The notes under the pieces were generated by a model. The model was given only the letters and a program-made list of their open reading frames with translations. It was not told the origin of the DNA and searched no databases. Below, in pieces: positions 1 to 6,043 of a stretch of 7,045 nucleotides of DNA (positions are counted from its first letter, which is position 1; the number at the start of each line of letters is the position of its first letter). The position numbers and the translations under genes were made by a program. This DNA comes from Acidimicrobiia bacterium (lineage in GTDB: Bacteria; Actinomycetota; Acidimicrobiia; Acidimicrobiales; JACDCH01), in assembly GCA_013694495.1 (NCBI GenBank), contig JACDCH010000433.1, forward strand, positions 1-7,045, in the 5' to 3' direction.

Positions 1-785
1 CCCCCGACCGACCCGGCGACGACGACGGCGCCACCGGTCCAGACGGCGTCGCCGAACGTGGCGTCGAACGGCGCGCCGGGGAGCGCCCGCCACGTCTCGG
101 TGGCGGGGTCGTAGGCCGCCGACGTCGCCGGCGGGCGGTTGTCCTCGGGCCGGGCGGTGGCGATGACGACGAGCTCGTCGCCCGTCCAGACACCGTGCAT
201 GATCGTGGCCGCCACGTCGGTGAACGGGCTGCGGGGCAGGTCCTGCCACGCATCGGCTGCGGGGTCGTAGCCGTGGAGGCCGCCAGCGGCGTCGACGACG
301 AGGACGGTGTCGCCGGTCCACGCCGCGACGGCCGAACCGAGGAGGCCGGGGGGCGAGGCGATCGTGCGCCAGGTGCCCGCGGCCGGGTCGAAGGCGGCAC
401 CGCCGGGCGCCGGGTCGCCGCCACCGGGCGGGTAGCCGCCGAACACCACGACCTCGCGACCGGTCCACACGGCGGCGTGCTGGAAGCGGGGCACGACCGG
501 CGCCGGCTGGATCGTGCGCCACCCCTCCTCGCCCGCCACCCTCGGGGTCGACGGTCCCTGCGGCGCCTGGGCCCGCACGTCGTCGCCGGCGAACGCGACG
601 GCCACGGCCACCGCGACGAGCACGAACGCGACCAGCCCGCCGGCCAGCGTGCGGCGGGCCAGTCGGGCCCGGCGGTCGTGCACGTCGAGGCGGTGCTCCA
701 CGAGCCCGTCGAGTCGGGCGGCGGGGCCGATCGAGTCGGCGACCCGCCGCAGCGACACCTCCAGCTCCTGCTCGAAGCCGTCCAT
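1..785 (-). CDS. Membrane-anchored kelch-repeat (beta-propeller) protein, partial; putative anti-sigma partner
   Basis: The minus-strand frame is open from ATG 785 to the left edge (about 261 codons), so the C-terminus is missing. Residues 1-46 are a charged N-terminal stub (MDGFEQELEVSLRRVADSIG..., then Arg-rich). Residues about 47-66 form one hydrophobic segment (LAGGLVAFVLVAVAVA). By the positive-inside rule the stub is cytoplasmic and the rest is outside. From about residue 89 there are four kelch-like units. Each has a blade Trp (89, 139, 180, 232), F/YDP before the later Trps (132, 173, 225) and a WTG motif (107, 156, 200, 249) followed by a beta strand such as REVVVFGG. The start overlaps the sigma-factor stop by one base (TGATG) and has a strong GGAGGAGG site, so the two are translationally coupled. 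No zinc-binding anti-sigma HxxxCxxC motif is visible. The anti-sigma or sensor role is inferred from position and topology. It could also be an envelope protein merely co-expressed with the sigma factor. Confidence 0.85.
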   Translation of the reverse strand, partial: MDGFEQELEVSLRRVADSIGPAARLDGLVEHRLDVHDRRARLARRTLAGGLVAFVLVAVAVAVAFAGDDVRAQAPQGPSTPRVAGEEGWRTIQPAPVVPRFQHAAVWTGREVVVFGGYPPGGGDPAPGGAAFDPAAGTWRTIASPPGLLGSAVAAWTGDTVLVVDAAGGLHGYDPAADAWQDLPRSPFTDVAATIMHGVWTGDELVVIATARPEDNRPPATSAAYDPATETWRALPGAPFDATFGDAVWTGGAVVVAGSVG

Positions 786-1318
786 CAGCGATCCTCCTCC
801 ACCAGGGCGGCCCGCAACCGCTCGAGGGCGCGGGCGGACTTCGACTTCACGGTCCCGGTGCGCAGTCCGAGGACGGCGGCCGTCTCGTTGAGCGAGAGGT
901 CCTCGAGGAAGCGGAGGACGACGACGGCGCGCTGCTCCTCGGGGAGGGTCGCCAGGGCCCGGACGATGCGGTCGTGCTCGGCGCCCCGGCTCTCCTCGCC
1001 GCCGGCCTCTGGGTCGCGGCGGCGGCGCTCCTCCTCGCGCCGCTCGAGCGCCCGTCGCCGCCAGCGCGACCGCACCTCGTTCACGACCGCCTTGCGCAGG
1101 TACGTCCGCTCGTCTTCGACCCGTCCCGCCCGCCAGTGGGGCCACACCCGCGCGAACGCCTCGGCGGTGACTTCCTCGGCGACGTGCTGGTTGCCGACCA
1201 GCAGATATGCGAACCGCAGCACCGGGACGCGGTGGGCCGCGAACACGGCCGCGTAGCCCTCCCGATCTCGCCGCGCCGTAGGCAGGCCGACGGTCGGCAC
1301 CCGTGCGACCTCCCGCAT
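785..1318 (-). CDS. ECF RNA polymerase sigma factor, SigE family
   Basis: This 177-aa protein has the two-domain layout of group 4 (ECF) sigma factors. Sigma region 2 is at about residues 20-88 (AHRVPVLRFAYLLVGNQHVA, then EEVTAEAFARVW, for core binding and -10 recognition). A charged Arg/Glu-rich linker spans about 87-110. Region 4 is at about 118-172 (LPEEQRAVVVLRFLEDLSLN, then TAAVLGLRTGTVKSKSARAL), a helix-turn-helix for the -35 element. The LPxxQRAVVVLR and GTVKS signatures are those of the actinobacterial SigE-family group. ATG 1318 is preferred because GAAGGGG lies 5 nt upstream. A GTG at 1342 in the same frame would add eight residues (185 aa) but has no convincing ribosome site. The gene overlaps the kelch membrane protein downstream and has a matching ECF promoter upstream, suggesting autoregulation. 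The inducing signal cannot be read from the sequence. Confidence 0.93.
   Translation of the reverse strand: MREVARVPTVGLPTARRDREGYAAVFAAHRVPVLRFAYLLVGNQHVAEEVTAEAFARVWPHWRAGRVEDERTYLRKAVVNEVRSRWRRRALERREEERRRRDPEAGGEESRGAEHDRIVRALATLPEEQRAVVVLRFLEDLSLNETAAVLGLRTGTVKSKSARALERLRAALVEEDR
793..800 (-). promoter_or_regulatory. Ribosome binding site of the kelch protein gene
   Basis: On the minus strand GGAGGAGG lies 7 nt before ATG 785, inside the last codons of the sigma-factor gene. It fixes the kelch start and supports coupled translation. Confidence 0.8.
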
Positions 1319-1323
1319 CACGA

Positions 1324-1330
1324 CCCCTTC
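1324..1330 (-). promoter_or_regulatory. Ribosome binding site deciding the sigma-factor start
   Basis: Minus-strand GAAGGGG is 5 nt upstream of ATG 1318. It favours that start over the in-frame GTG at 1342. Confidence 0.65.
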
Positions 1331-1351
1331 CGTCACGCTCACACAGACCCA

Positions 1352-1377
1352 GACGCGCCAGCGGGCGGATCGGTTCC
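1352..1377 (-). promoter_or_regulatory. Candidate ECF-type (autoregulatory) promoter of the sigma factor gene
   Basis: On the minus strand GGAACC (1377-1372) is followed after 16 nt by CGTC (1355-1352). This matches the common ECF promoter pattern GGAAC(C)-N16/17-CGTC. Transcription would start near 1345, giving a leader of about 27 nt to ATG 1318 that contains the GAAGGGG ribosome site. It lies just downstream of the VOC gene stop, so the sigma/kelch pair can be transcribed independently of that gene. The motif match is direct; recognition by this particular sigma factor is inferred. Confidence 0.6.
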
Positions 1378-1386
1378 CTCCTCAGG

Positions 1387-1770
1387 TCAGGAGGTTGCGT
1401 CGTCGGGCGGGAGCGTGCGGAGGATGCAGAACTCGTTGCCCTCGGGATCGGCCATGACGACCCAGGTGACGTCGTCGCCCTGACCGACCGACGCCCGGGT
1501 CGCGCCGAGGGTCTCGAAGCGCGCCACCTCGGCGTCCTGGTCGTCGGGCCGGAGGTCGAGGTGCAGCCGGTTCTTCACCACCTTCCCCTCGGGCACCCGG
1601 CAGAACAGCAGCTCGAGGATGCCGGCCTCGGGGCTGCCCTCGGGCGGCACGACGAGGAACTCCTCGTCGTCCCCTTCGGTGATCCGCCAGCGCAGCGCCT
1701 CGGCCCACCACCGGGCGAGGGCGGACGGGTCGCTAGCGTCGATGCCGATCGTCTCGATGCGGATGGCCAT
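1387..1770 (-). CDS. VOC family protein (glyoxalase/bleomycin-resistance-like domain)
   Basis: This 127-aa single-domain protein has the paired beta-alpha-beta-beta-beta layout of the vicinal oxygen chelate superfamily. The first half (about 1-57) opens with IETIGIDASDPSALARWWAE and the second (about 66-118) has NRLHLDLRPDD and VVMADPEGNEFCI. His70 and Glu113 sit where the family usually places metal ligands. The DxxDPxALARWWxxAL start and DPEGNEFC end are typical of the Glyoxalase_6-like subgroup common in actinobacteria, whose substrates are mostly unknown. A specific enzyme activity (glyoxalase, dioxygenase, resistance) cannot be assigned. ATG 1770 has AAGGG 6 nt upstream. The stop lies 68 nt before the sigma-factor ATG on the same strand, so read-through into the sigma unit is possible. 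It diverges from glgP across a 97-bp gap. Confidence 0.9.
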   Translation of the reverse strand: MAIRIETIGIDASDPSALARWWAEALRWRITEGDDEEFLVVPPEGSPEAGILELLFCRVPEGKVVKNRLHLDLRPDDQDAEVARFETLGATRASVGQGDDVTWVVMADPEGNEFCILRTLPPDDATS

Positions 1771-1830
1771 CCCCCACCCTTACCCAGAGCGGGGGCCCCG
1801 TGACGGCTCCATGAACGCTCGGCGCTCGTC

Positions 1831-1859
1831 GGAACGGTGACCCCACCGCCACGTAGGGT
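1831..1859 (+). promoter_or_regulatory. Candidate promoter of glgP
   Basis: The 97-bp divergent gap holds two overlapping readings. TAGGGT (1854-1859) fits the actinobacterial -10 TANNNT and sits 8 nt before ATG 1868, implying a very short or absent leader. Independently, GGAAC (1831-1835) followed after 16 nt by CGTA (1852-1855) resembles an ECF promoter like that of the neighbouring sigma gene. A small inverted repeat, CGGTG/CACCG (1835-1848), and a perfect palindrome GGTCGCGACC (1857-1866) fall in or next to it. No good Shine-Dalgarno is present; AGGG is 9 nt away. Which reading is real cannot be decided by eye. Confidence 0.4.
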
Positions 1860-1867
1860 CGCGACCG

Positions 1868-4399
1868 ATGAAGGCGCTGCGCAGCTTCACCGTCCGTCCC
1901 ACGCTGCCTCGGGAGCTGGCAGCCCTCGAGGCGCTGGCCATGAACCTGCGGTGGAGCTGGGACGAGCAGACGAGGGACCTCTTCCGCTGGGTCGACCCGG
2001 GCCAGTGGGACGCATCCATCCACGATCCCGTCCGCCTGCTCGGCCTGGTCTCGCCCGAGCGGCTCGAGGAGCTGGCGGCCGACGCCGGCTTCCTGCGGTT
2101 CCTCGACGAGGTCCACACCGAGCTGCTCGGCTACCTCTCGAAGCCGCGCTGGTTCCAGGCCCAGGAGGGCGGGAGCCCGCTCCGGCTCGTCGCCTACTTC
2201 TCCCCCGAGTACGGCATCGCCGAGGCGCTCCCGCAGTACTCGGGCGGCCTGGGCGTCCTCGCCGGCGACCACCTCAAGGCGTCGTCCGACCTCGGCGTGC
2301 CGCTCGTCGGCGTCGGCCTGTTCTACAAGCACGGCTACTTCCGCCAGGCCCTCGACATCGAAGGGTGGCAGCAGGAGCGCTACCCCGACCTCGACCCGTA
2401 CGGGATGGCGCTCACGCTGTGCGACGGCGTGTCGGTGTCGGTCGACCTCGCCGGGCGCCCGCTCCACGCCCGGGTGTGGCGGGCCGATGTCGGCCGGGTG
2501 CCGCTCTACCTCCTCGACGCCGACGTGGAGGAGAACGAGCCCGAGCTCCGCACCGTCACCGACCGCCTCTACGGCGGCGATCCCGAGCACCGCCTGCAGC
2601 AGGAGATCCTGCTCGGCGTCGGTGGCGTCCGGGCGCTCCAGGCGCTCGGCATCGACGCCCAGGTGTTCCACACGAACGAGGGGCACGCGGGGTTCCTCGG
2701 CTTCGAGCGGATCCGGCAGCAGGTCCAGAAGGGGCTTGCGTTCTCCGACGCTGTGGAGGCGGTGCGGGCCGGCACGGTCTTCACGACCCACACGCCCGTG
2801 CCCGCCGGCATCGACCGCTTCCCGCGTCCGATGATGGAGCGCTACTTCGGCGAGTGGGCCGAGGAGGTGGGCCTCGACGCCGACGGGTTGATGGCCCTCG
2901 GCCACCGGACCGGCGACCTCCCCGATGAGCGCTTCAACATGGCGGTGATGGGCCTGCGGCTGGCCGCCCGGCGCAACGCCGTGGCGCAGCTGCACGGCGA
3001 GGTGAGCCGCGAGATGTTCGCCGACCTGTGGCCCGACGTGCCCGTCGACGAGGTGCCCATCGGCGCCGTCACGAACGGCGTGCACGCCCCGACGTGGGTG
3101 TCGTCGGAGATGGGCGACGTGCTGGCCCGCCACGTGCTCCCCGAATGGGAGGAGGCCGGCCGCGACCGCTGGGCCCGCATCCACGAGGCCAGGGACGACG
3201 AGCTGTGGCGGGCGCGGGCCGTCGGGCGCGAGGCGCTCGTGGCGTTCATCCGGCGCCGCCTCCGTGAGTCGCTGCAGTCCCGCGGCCACGCGCCGTCGAA
3301 CCTGTCGTGGACCGACGAGGTGCTCGACCCCGCCGCCCTCACCATCTGCTTCGCCCGCCGCTTCGCCACCTACAAGCGGGCGACGATGATCCTCTCGCAC
3401 CCGGAACGACTGCGGTCGATGCTGCTCGACCCCGAGCGCCCGGTGCAGTTCGTGTTCGCCGGCAAGGCCCACCCCGCGGACGACAACGGCAAGGCGATGA
3501 TCCAGGAGATCGCCCGGTTCGCCACCGACCTCGGCGTGCGCCACCGGTTCGTGTTCCTCGAGGACTACGACATCGCCGTCGCCCGGGCGCTGTACCAGGG
3601 AGCGGACGTGTGGTTGAACAACCCTCGCCGGCCGCAGGAGGCGTGCGGCACGTCCGGCATGAAGGCGGCCCTCAACGGTGCGCTCAACTGCTCGATCCTC
3701 GACGGGTGGTGGGACGAGCTCTTCGACGGTGAGAACGGCTGGGCCATCACGTCCGCCGAGGCGCTCGAAGACGACGAGCGGCGCGATCGGGAGGAGGCCG
3801 AGTCGCTCTTCCAGCTGCTCGAGACCCAGGTCGTCTCCCTCTTCTACGAGCGGCGGGGCACGACGCCGCGCCGGTGGATCGAGAAGGTCAAGCACGCGTT
3901 CGCCACCCTCGGGCCCGAGGTGCTGGCCAGCCGCCAGGTGCGCGACTACGTGCTCAGCCTGTACGAGCCGGCCGCCGCGCACGACACCGCCGTGCGGGGC
4001 GACGACGACGGCTTTGCGCCGGCTCGCGAGCTGTCGGCGTGGCGGTCCCGGGTCCTCGAGGCGTGGCACGGGGTGCACGTCGACGACGTCGTGGTCGACG
4101 AGGAGCCGGTCGACGTCGGGCAGGAGCGGACGGTCGAGGCCATCGTCGCCCTCGGCGACCTCTCGCCCGACGACGTCGAGGTGCAAGCGGTGCGCGGGTG
4201 GGCCCGGGGTGACGGCGACCTCGTCGACACGGAGGTGGTCGCCATGGCGCCGGCGGGCGAGGCGCCGGAAGGTCACCTGCGGTACCGGGTCACCTTCGCC
4301 TGCCCCCGGGCGGGCCGGATCGGCGTCACCGTGCGGGTGGTGCCGTCGCACCCGCTGCTCGCCACGAAGGTCGAGCTCGGCCGCATCGCCTGGGCGTGA
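1868..4399 (+). CDS. glgP: Alpha-glucan (glycogen/maltodextrin) phosphorylase, GT35 family, DUF3417 type
   Basis: The enzyme removes glucose units from glycogen or maltodextrin with phosphate to give glucose-1-phosphate, using pyridoxal phosphate; it is cytoplasmic. The 843 aa agree with the actinobacterial alpha-glucan phosphorylase subfamily. An N-terminal DUF3417-like region is at about 10-115 (LEALAMNLRWSWD; WVDPGQWD). The catalytic body follows: YFSPEYGIAEALPQYSGGLG (110-129), LAGDHLKASSDLG, FHTNEGHAGFL (267-277), FTTHTPVPAGIDRF, GAVTNGVHAPTWVS, RRFATYKRA (497-505) and FAGKAHPADDNGK. The segment NNPRRPQEACGTSGMKAALN places the PLP-binding lysine at Lys599. A beta-rich C-terminal part follows about 720. 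ATG 1868 gives the expected N-terminus (MKALRSFTVRPTLP). It is transcribed alone, divergent from the VOC gene; 53 bp separate it from the SDR gene. No glycogen synthase or debranching enzyme is in view. All expected motifs are present, so it looks active. Substrate chain-length preference cannot be told. Confidence 0.97.
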   Translation: MKALRSFTVRPTLPRELAALEALAMNLRWSWDEQTRDLFRWVDPGQWDASIHDPVRLLGLVSPERLEELAADAGFLRFLDEVHTELLGYLSKPRWFQAQEGGSPLRLVAYFSPEYGIAEALPQYSGGLGVLAGDHLKASSDLGVPLVGVGLFYKHGYFRQALDIEGWQQERYPDLDPYGMALTLCDGVSVSVDLAGRPLHARVWRADVGRVPLYLLDADVEENEPELRTVTDRLYGGDPEHRLQQEILLGVGGVRALQALGIDAQVFHTNEGHAGFLGFERIRQQVQKGLAFSDAVEAVRAGTVFTTHTPVPAGIDRFPRPMMERYFGEWAEEVGLDADGLMALGHRTGDLPDERFNMAVMGLRLAARRNAVAQLHGEVSREMFADLWPDVPVDEVPIGAVTNGVHAPTWVSSEMGDVLARHVLPEWEEAGRDRWARIHEARDDELWRARAVGREALVAFIRRRLRESLQSRGHAPSNLSWTDEVLDPAALTICFARRFATYKRATMILSHPERLRSMLLDPERPVQFVFAGKAHPADDNGKAMIQEIARFATDLGVRHRFVFLEDYDIAVARALYQGADVWLNNPRRPQEACGTSGMKAALNGALNCSILDGWWDELFDGENGWAITSAEALEDDERRDREEAESLFQLLETQVVSLFYERRGTTPRRWIEKVKHAFATLGPEVLASRQVRDYVLSLYEPAAAHDTAVRGDDDGFAPARELSAWRSRVLEAWHGVHVDDVVVDEEPVDVGQERTVEAIVALGDLSPDDVEVQAVRGWARGDGDLVDTEVVAMAPAGEAPEGHLRYRVTFACPRAGRIGVTVRVVPSHPLLATKVELGRIAWA

Positions 4400-4415
4400 T
4401 GCAGGCCCGCCGCCG

Positions 4416-4446
4416 TTGGCGCCGCGACGAGAACACGTTCTAGTTT
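4416..4446 (+). promoter_or_regulatory. Candidate promoter of the SDR-LLM operon, probably leaderless
   Basis: TTGGCG (4416-4421) is a fair -35 and TAGTTT (4441-4446) a good TANNNT -10, with a long 19-nt spacer. The last T of the -10 is 7 nt before the first base of GTG 4453, so transcription is predicted to begin at or next to the start codon. There is no Shine-Dalgarno. The stop TAG 4441-4443 is in frame with the SDR, so translation cannot start further upstream. Confidence 0.55.
4429..4442 (+). promoter_or_regulatory. KstR-like TetR-family operator (palindrome AGAAC-AC-GTTCT)
   Basis: AGAACACGTTCT (4430-4441) is a perfect 5-bp inverted repeat around a 2-bp centre. It matches the KstR consensus TnnAACnnGTTnnA at every fixed position except the first T (G here). 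KstR is the TetR-type repressor of sterol/cholesterol catabolism in mycobacteria and rhodococci. The site occupies the end of the promoter spacer and touches the -10 element, so a bound repressor would block RNA polymerase. The genes it would control, an SDR and an F420-type oxidoreductase, fit such a regulon. The repressor gene is not in the window. Another TetR-family regulator with a similar AACnnGTT core is possible. Confidence 0.6.
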
Positions 4447-4452
4447 TCGGCG

Positions 4453-5175
4453 GTGCAACGCTTCGAGGGGAAGGTCGCCGTCGTCACCGGCGCGGCCTCG
4501 GGGATCGGTCGGGCGACGGTGACGCGGTTGGTCGAGGAGGGCGCCCAGGTGGTGGCGGTCGACGTCCAACCGGTCGAGGCGTCGGAACGCGTGCGGCCGA
4601 TCGGTGGCGACGTCACGGATCCCGCGCTGGCCGAGCAGGTGGTCGCCGCCGCCGTCGACTCGTACGGGCGCCTCGACGTGCTCGTGGCGGTGGCCGGCAT
4701 CCTGCGGACGGCGCGCACCCACGAGCACCCGCTCGACGTGTGGCAGAAGGTGCTCGACGTCAACCTCACCGGCACGTACACGTTCTGCCGGGCGGCGATC
4801 CCGGCGATGCTCGACGTCGGCGGCGGCGCCATCGTCACCACCGGTTCCACCGCCGCTCTCGCCGGTCACCCATGGGCTGCGGCGTACTCGGCCAGCAAGG
4901 GCGGCGTGCTCGCCCTCACCAAGACCATCGCGGTCGAGTACGCCCGCGACGGCATCCGGGCGAACTGCGTGTGCCCCGGGTCCATCGACACGCCGATCAC
5001 CGGCGACTTCGTCTTCCCCGAGGGCGTCGACGCTCGCCTGGTGAAGCGGCTCATGGCCCTCGACAAGCCCCGGGGCCCGGAGACGGTGGCCGCCACCATC
5101 GCCTTCCTGGCCAGCGCCGACGCCGAGCACGTCAACGGCGAGTCGGTCCGGGTCGACGGCGGAACCCTGGCGTGA
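4453..5175 (+). CDS. SDR family NAD(P)-dependent oxidoreductase
   Basis: This 240-aa classical short-chain dehydrogenase/reductase has a Rossmann fold. The dinucleotide-binding TGAASGIG is at 12-19. Asp37 at the end of strand 2 suggests NAD(H) preference. GGDVT at 51-55 precedes the adenine-contacting region. Catalytic residues are Asn104, Ser132, Tyr145 and Lys149 (YSASK). NCVCPGSIDTPI at 171-182 and the C-terminal VNGESVRVDGG are standard. The NNAG motif after strand 4 is altered: residues 79-82 read AVAG, without either Asn. The substrate is unknown; alcohol/ketone or 3-hydroxyacyl oxidation in lipid or sterol breakdown is plausible from context. GTG 4453 is supported by the family start MxRFEGKVAVVTG and an in-frame stop 12 nt upstream. 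The end overlaps the LLM gene by 4 bp, so the two form an operon, likely repressed through the palindrome at 4429-4442. Confidence 0.95.
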   Translation: MQRFEGKVAVVTGAASGIGRATVTRLVEEGAQVVAVDVQPVEASERVRPIGGDVTDPALAEQVVAAAVDSYGRLDVLVAVAGILRTARTHEHPLDVWQKVLDVNLTGTYTFCRAAIPAMLDVGGGAIVTTGSTAALAGHPWAAAYSASKGGVLALTKTIAVEYARDGIRANCVCPGSIDTPITGDFVFPEGVDARLVKRLMALDKPRGPETVAATIAFLASADAEHVNGESVRVDGGTLA

Positions 5176-6038
5176 CCCTGAAGTTCTGCATCGGGCTGGG
5201 CTTCTCCCCGGTGGAGCACTACGTGCCCTTGGCGAAGGCGGCCGACGAGCACGGCTGGGACACCATCTGCGTGTCGGACCACGTGGTGAACCCGCAGACG
5301 ATCGAGTCGACCTACCCGTACACGCCCGACGGGTCGCGGCGCTGGGAGCCGTTCACGCCGTGGGCCGACCCGTGGGTCGCCATCGGCGCCATGGCCGCCG
5401 CCACCGAGCGGCTGCGCTTCACGACGAACGTGTACGTGCTGCCGATGCGCACGCCGTTCGCGGTGGCGAAGACGGTGGGCACGGCCGCGGCCCTGGCCGG
5501 CGGGCGGGTCGCCCTCGGCATCGGCATGGGGTGGATGGCCGAGGAGTTCGCGCTCCTCGAGCAGCCCTTCGCCAAGCGGGGCAAGCGGGCCGACGAGATG
5601 CTCGAGGTGCTGCGGAAGCTCTGGGCCGGGGGCTGGGTCGAGCACCACGGCGAGTTCTACGACTTCGCCCCCGTCGAGGTGACCCCGGCGCCGGGGGCCG
5701 TTCCGGTGTACGTCGGCGGCCTGTCCGACGCCGCCCTCCGGCGCGCCGCCCGCAACGACGGCTGGATCAGCGACCTCCACAGCGGCGCCGAGCTCGAGGC
5801 CTACATCGCCACGATCGAGGGCTTCCGGCGCGAGTACGGCCGCGAGTCCGAGCCCTTCTCGGTGCTGGCGTCGTGCCGGGACGCGTGGGACCTCGAGGGC
5901 TACCGCCGCCTCGAGGCCATCGGCGTCACCCACCTCGTGACCCAGCCGTGGCTCTTCTACGGCGGCGAGACCGACGACGTGCAGCAGCGCGTCGACGGCA
6001 TCACCCGCTTCGCCGACGAGATCCTCGCCAACTACTGA
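5172..6038 (+). CDS. LLM class, probably F420-dependent, oxidoreductase (TIGR03619-like)
   Basis: This 288-aa protein is of the luciferase-like monooxygenase superfamily, a TIM barrel; in actinobacteria most such proteins use coenzyme F420. Visible hallmarks are LKFCIGLGF at the start, LAKAADEHGWDTICVSDHV with Ser35-Asp36-His37, TERLRFTTNVYVLPMRTPFA at 78-97, and ALAGGRVALGIGMGWMAEEF at 107-126. After these come PFAKRGKRADEMLEVLRKLW, VPVYVGGLSDAALRRAAR and the C-terminal VTHLVTQPW. The start is GTG 5172 in a GTGA overlap with the SDR stop. The same frame stays open far upstream, but that part is out of frame with the SDR and glgP, and homology begins at the GTG. Only a weak GGCGGA lies upstream, so re-initiation after the SDR is likely. 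Substrate is unknown. Pairing with an SDR under a KstR-like site suggests redox steps in sterol, terpenoid or fatty-acid breakdown (inference). Confidence 0.93.
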   Translation: MTLKFCIGLGFSPVEHYVPLAKAADEHGWDTICVSDHVVNPQTIESTYPYTPDGSRRWEPFTPWADPWVAIGAMAAATERLRFTTNVYVLPMRTPFAVAKTVGTAAALAGGRVALGIGMGWMAEEFALLEQPFAKRGKRADEMLEVLRKLWAGGWVEHHGEFYDFAPVEVTPAPGAVPVYVGGLSDAALRRAARNDGWISDLHSGAELEAYIATIEGFRREYGRESEPFSVLASCRDAWDLEGYRRLEAIGVTHLVTQPWLFYGGETDDVQQRVDGITRFADEILANY

Positions 6039-6043
6039 CTCCC

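Noticed and set aside
195..1256. Open plus-strand frame across the kelch and sigma genes
   Set aside because: It opposes two well-supported minus-strand genes with recognisable domains, coupling and ribosome sites. Its product is Arg/Gly/Ala-rich without motifs.
1319..1342. Longer sigma-factor start at GTG 1342
   Set aside because: It has no Shine-Dalgarno and sits only about 3 nt after the predicted transcript start. ATG 1318 has GAAGGGG at 5 nt. It is kept only as an alternative.
1377..1394. Short inverted repeat CCTCCT/AGGAGG spanning the VOC stop codon, as a terminator
   Set aside because: The stem is only 6 bp with a 6-nt loop and no T run, and purine/pyrimidine runs like this arise easily. 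Not strong enough to call.
1835..1848. CGGTG/CACCG small hairpin in the glgP upstream region as an operator
   Set aside because: A 5-bp stem is expected by chance in DNA of this composition. It is mentioned only with the promoter.
1733..4351. Very long open frame on the minus strand opposite glgP
   Set aside because: It is antisense to a clear phosphorylase gene. Its translation is Arg/His/Pro/Val-rich low-complexity sequence typical of GC-rich shadow frames, with no family motif.
3678..5171. Upstream extension of the LLM reading frame through glgP and the SDR
   Set aside because: This portion is Arg/Ser/Pro-rich and out of frame with both real genes. LLM homology begins exactly at GTG 5172.
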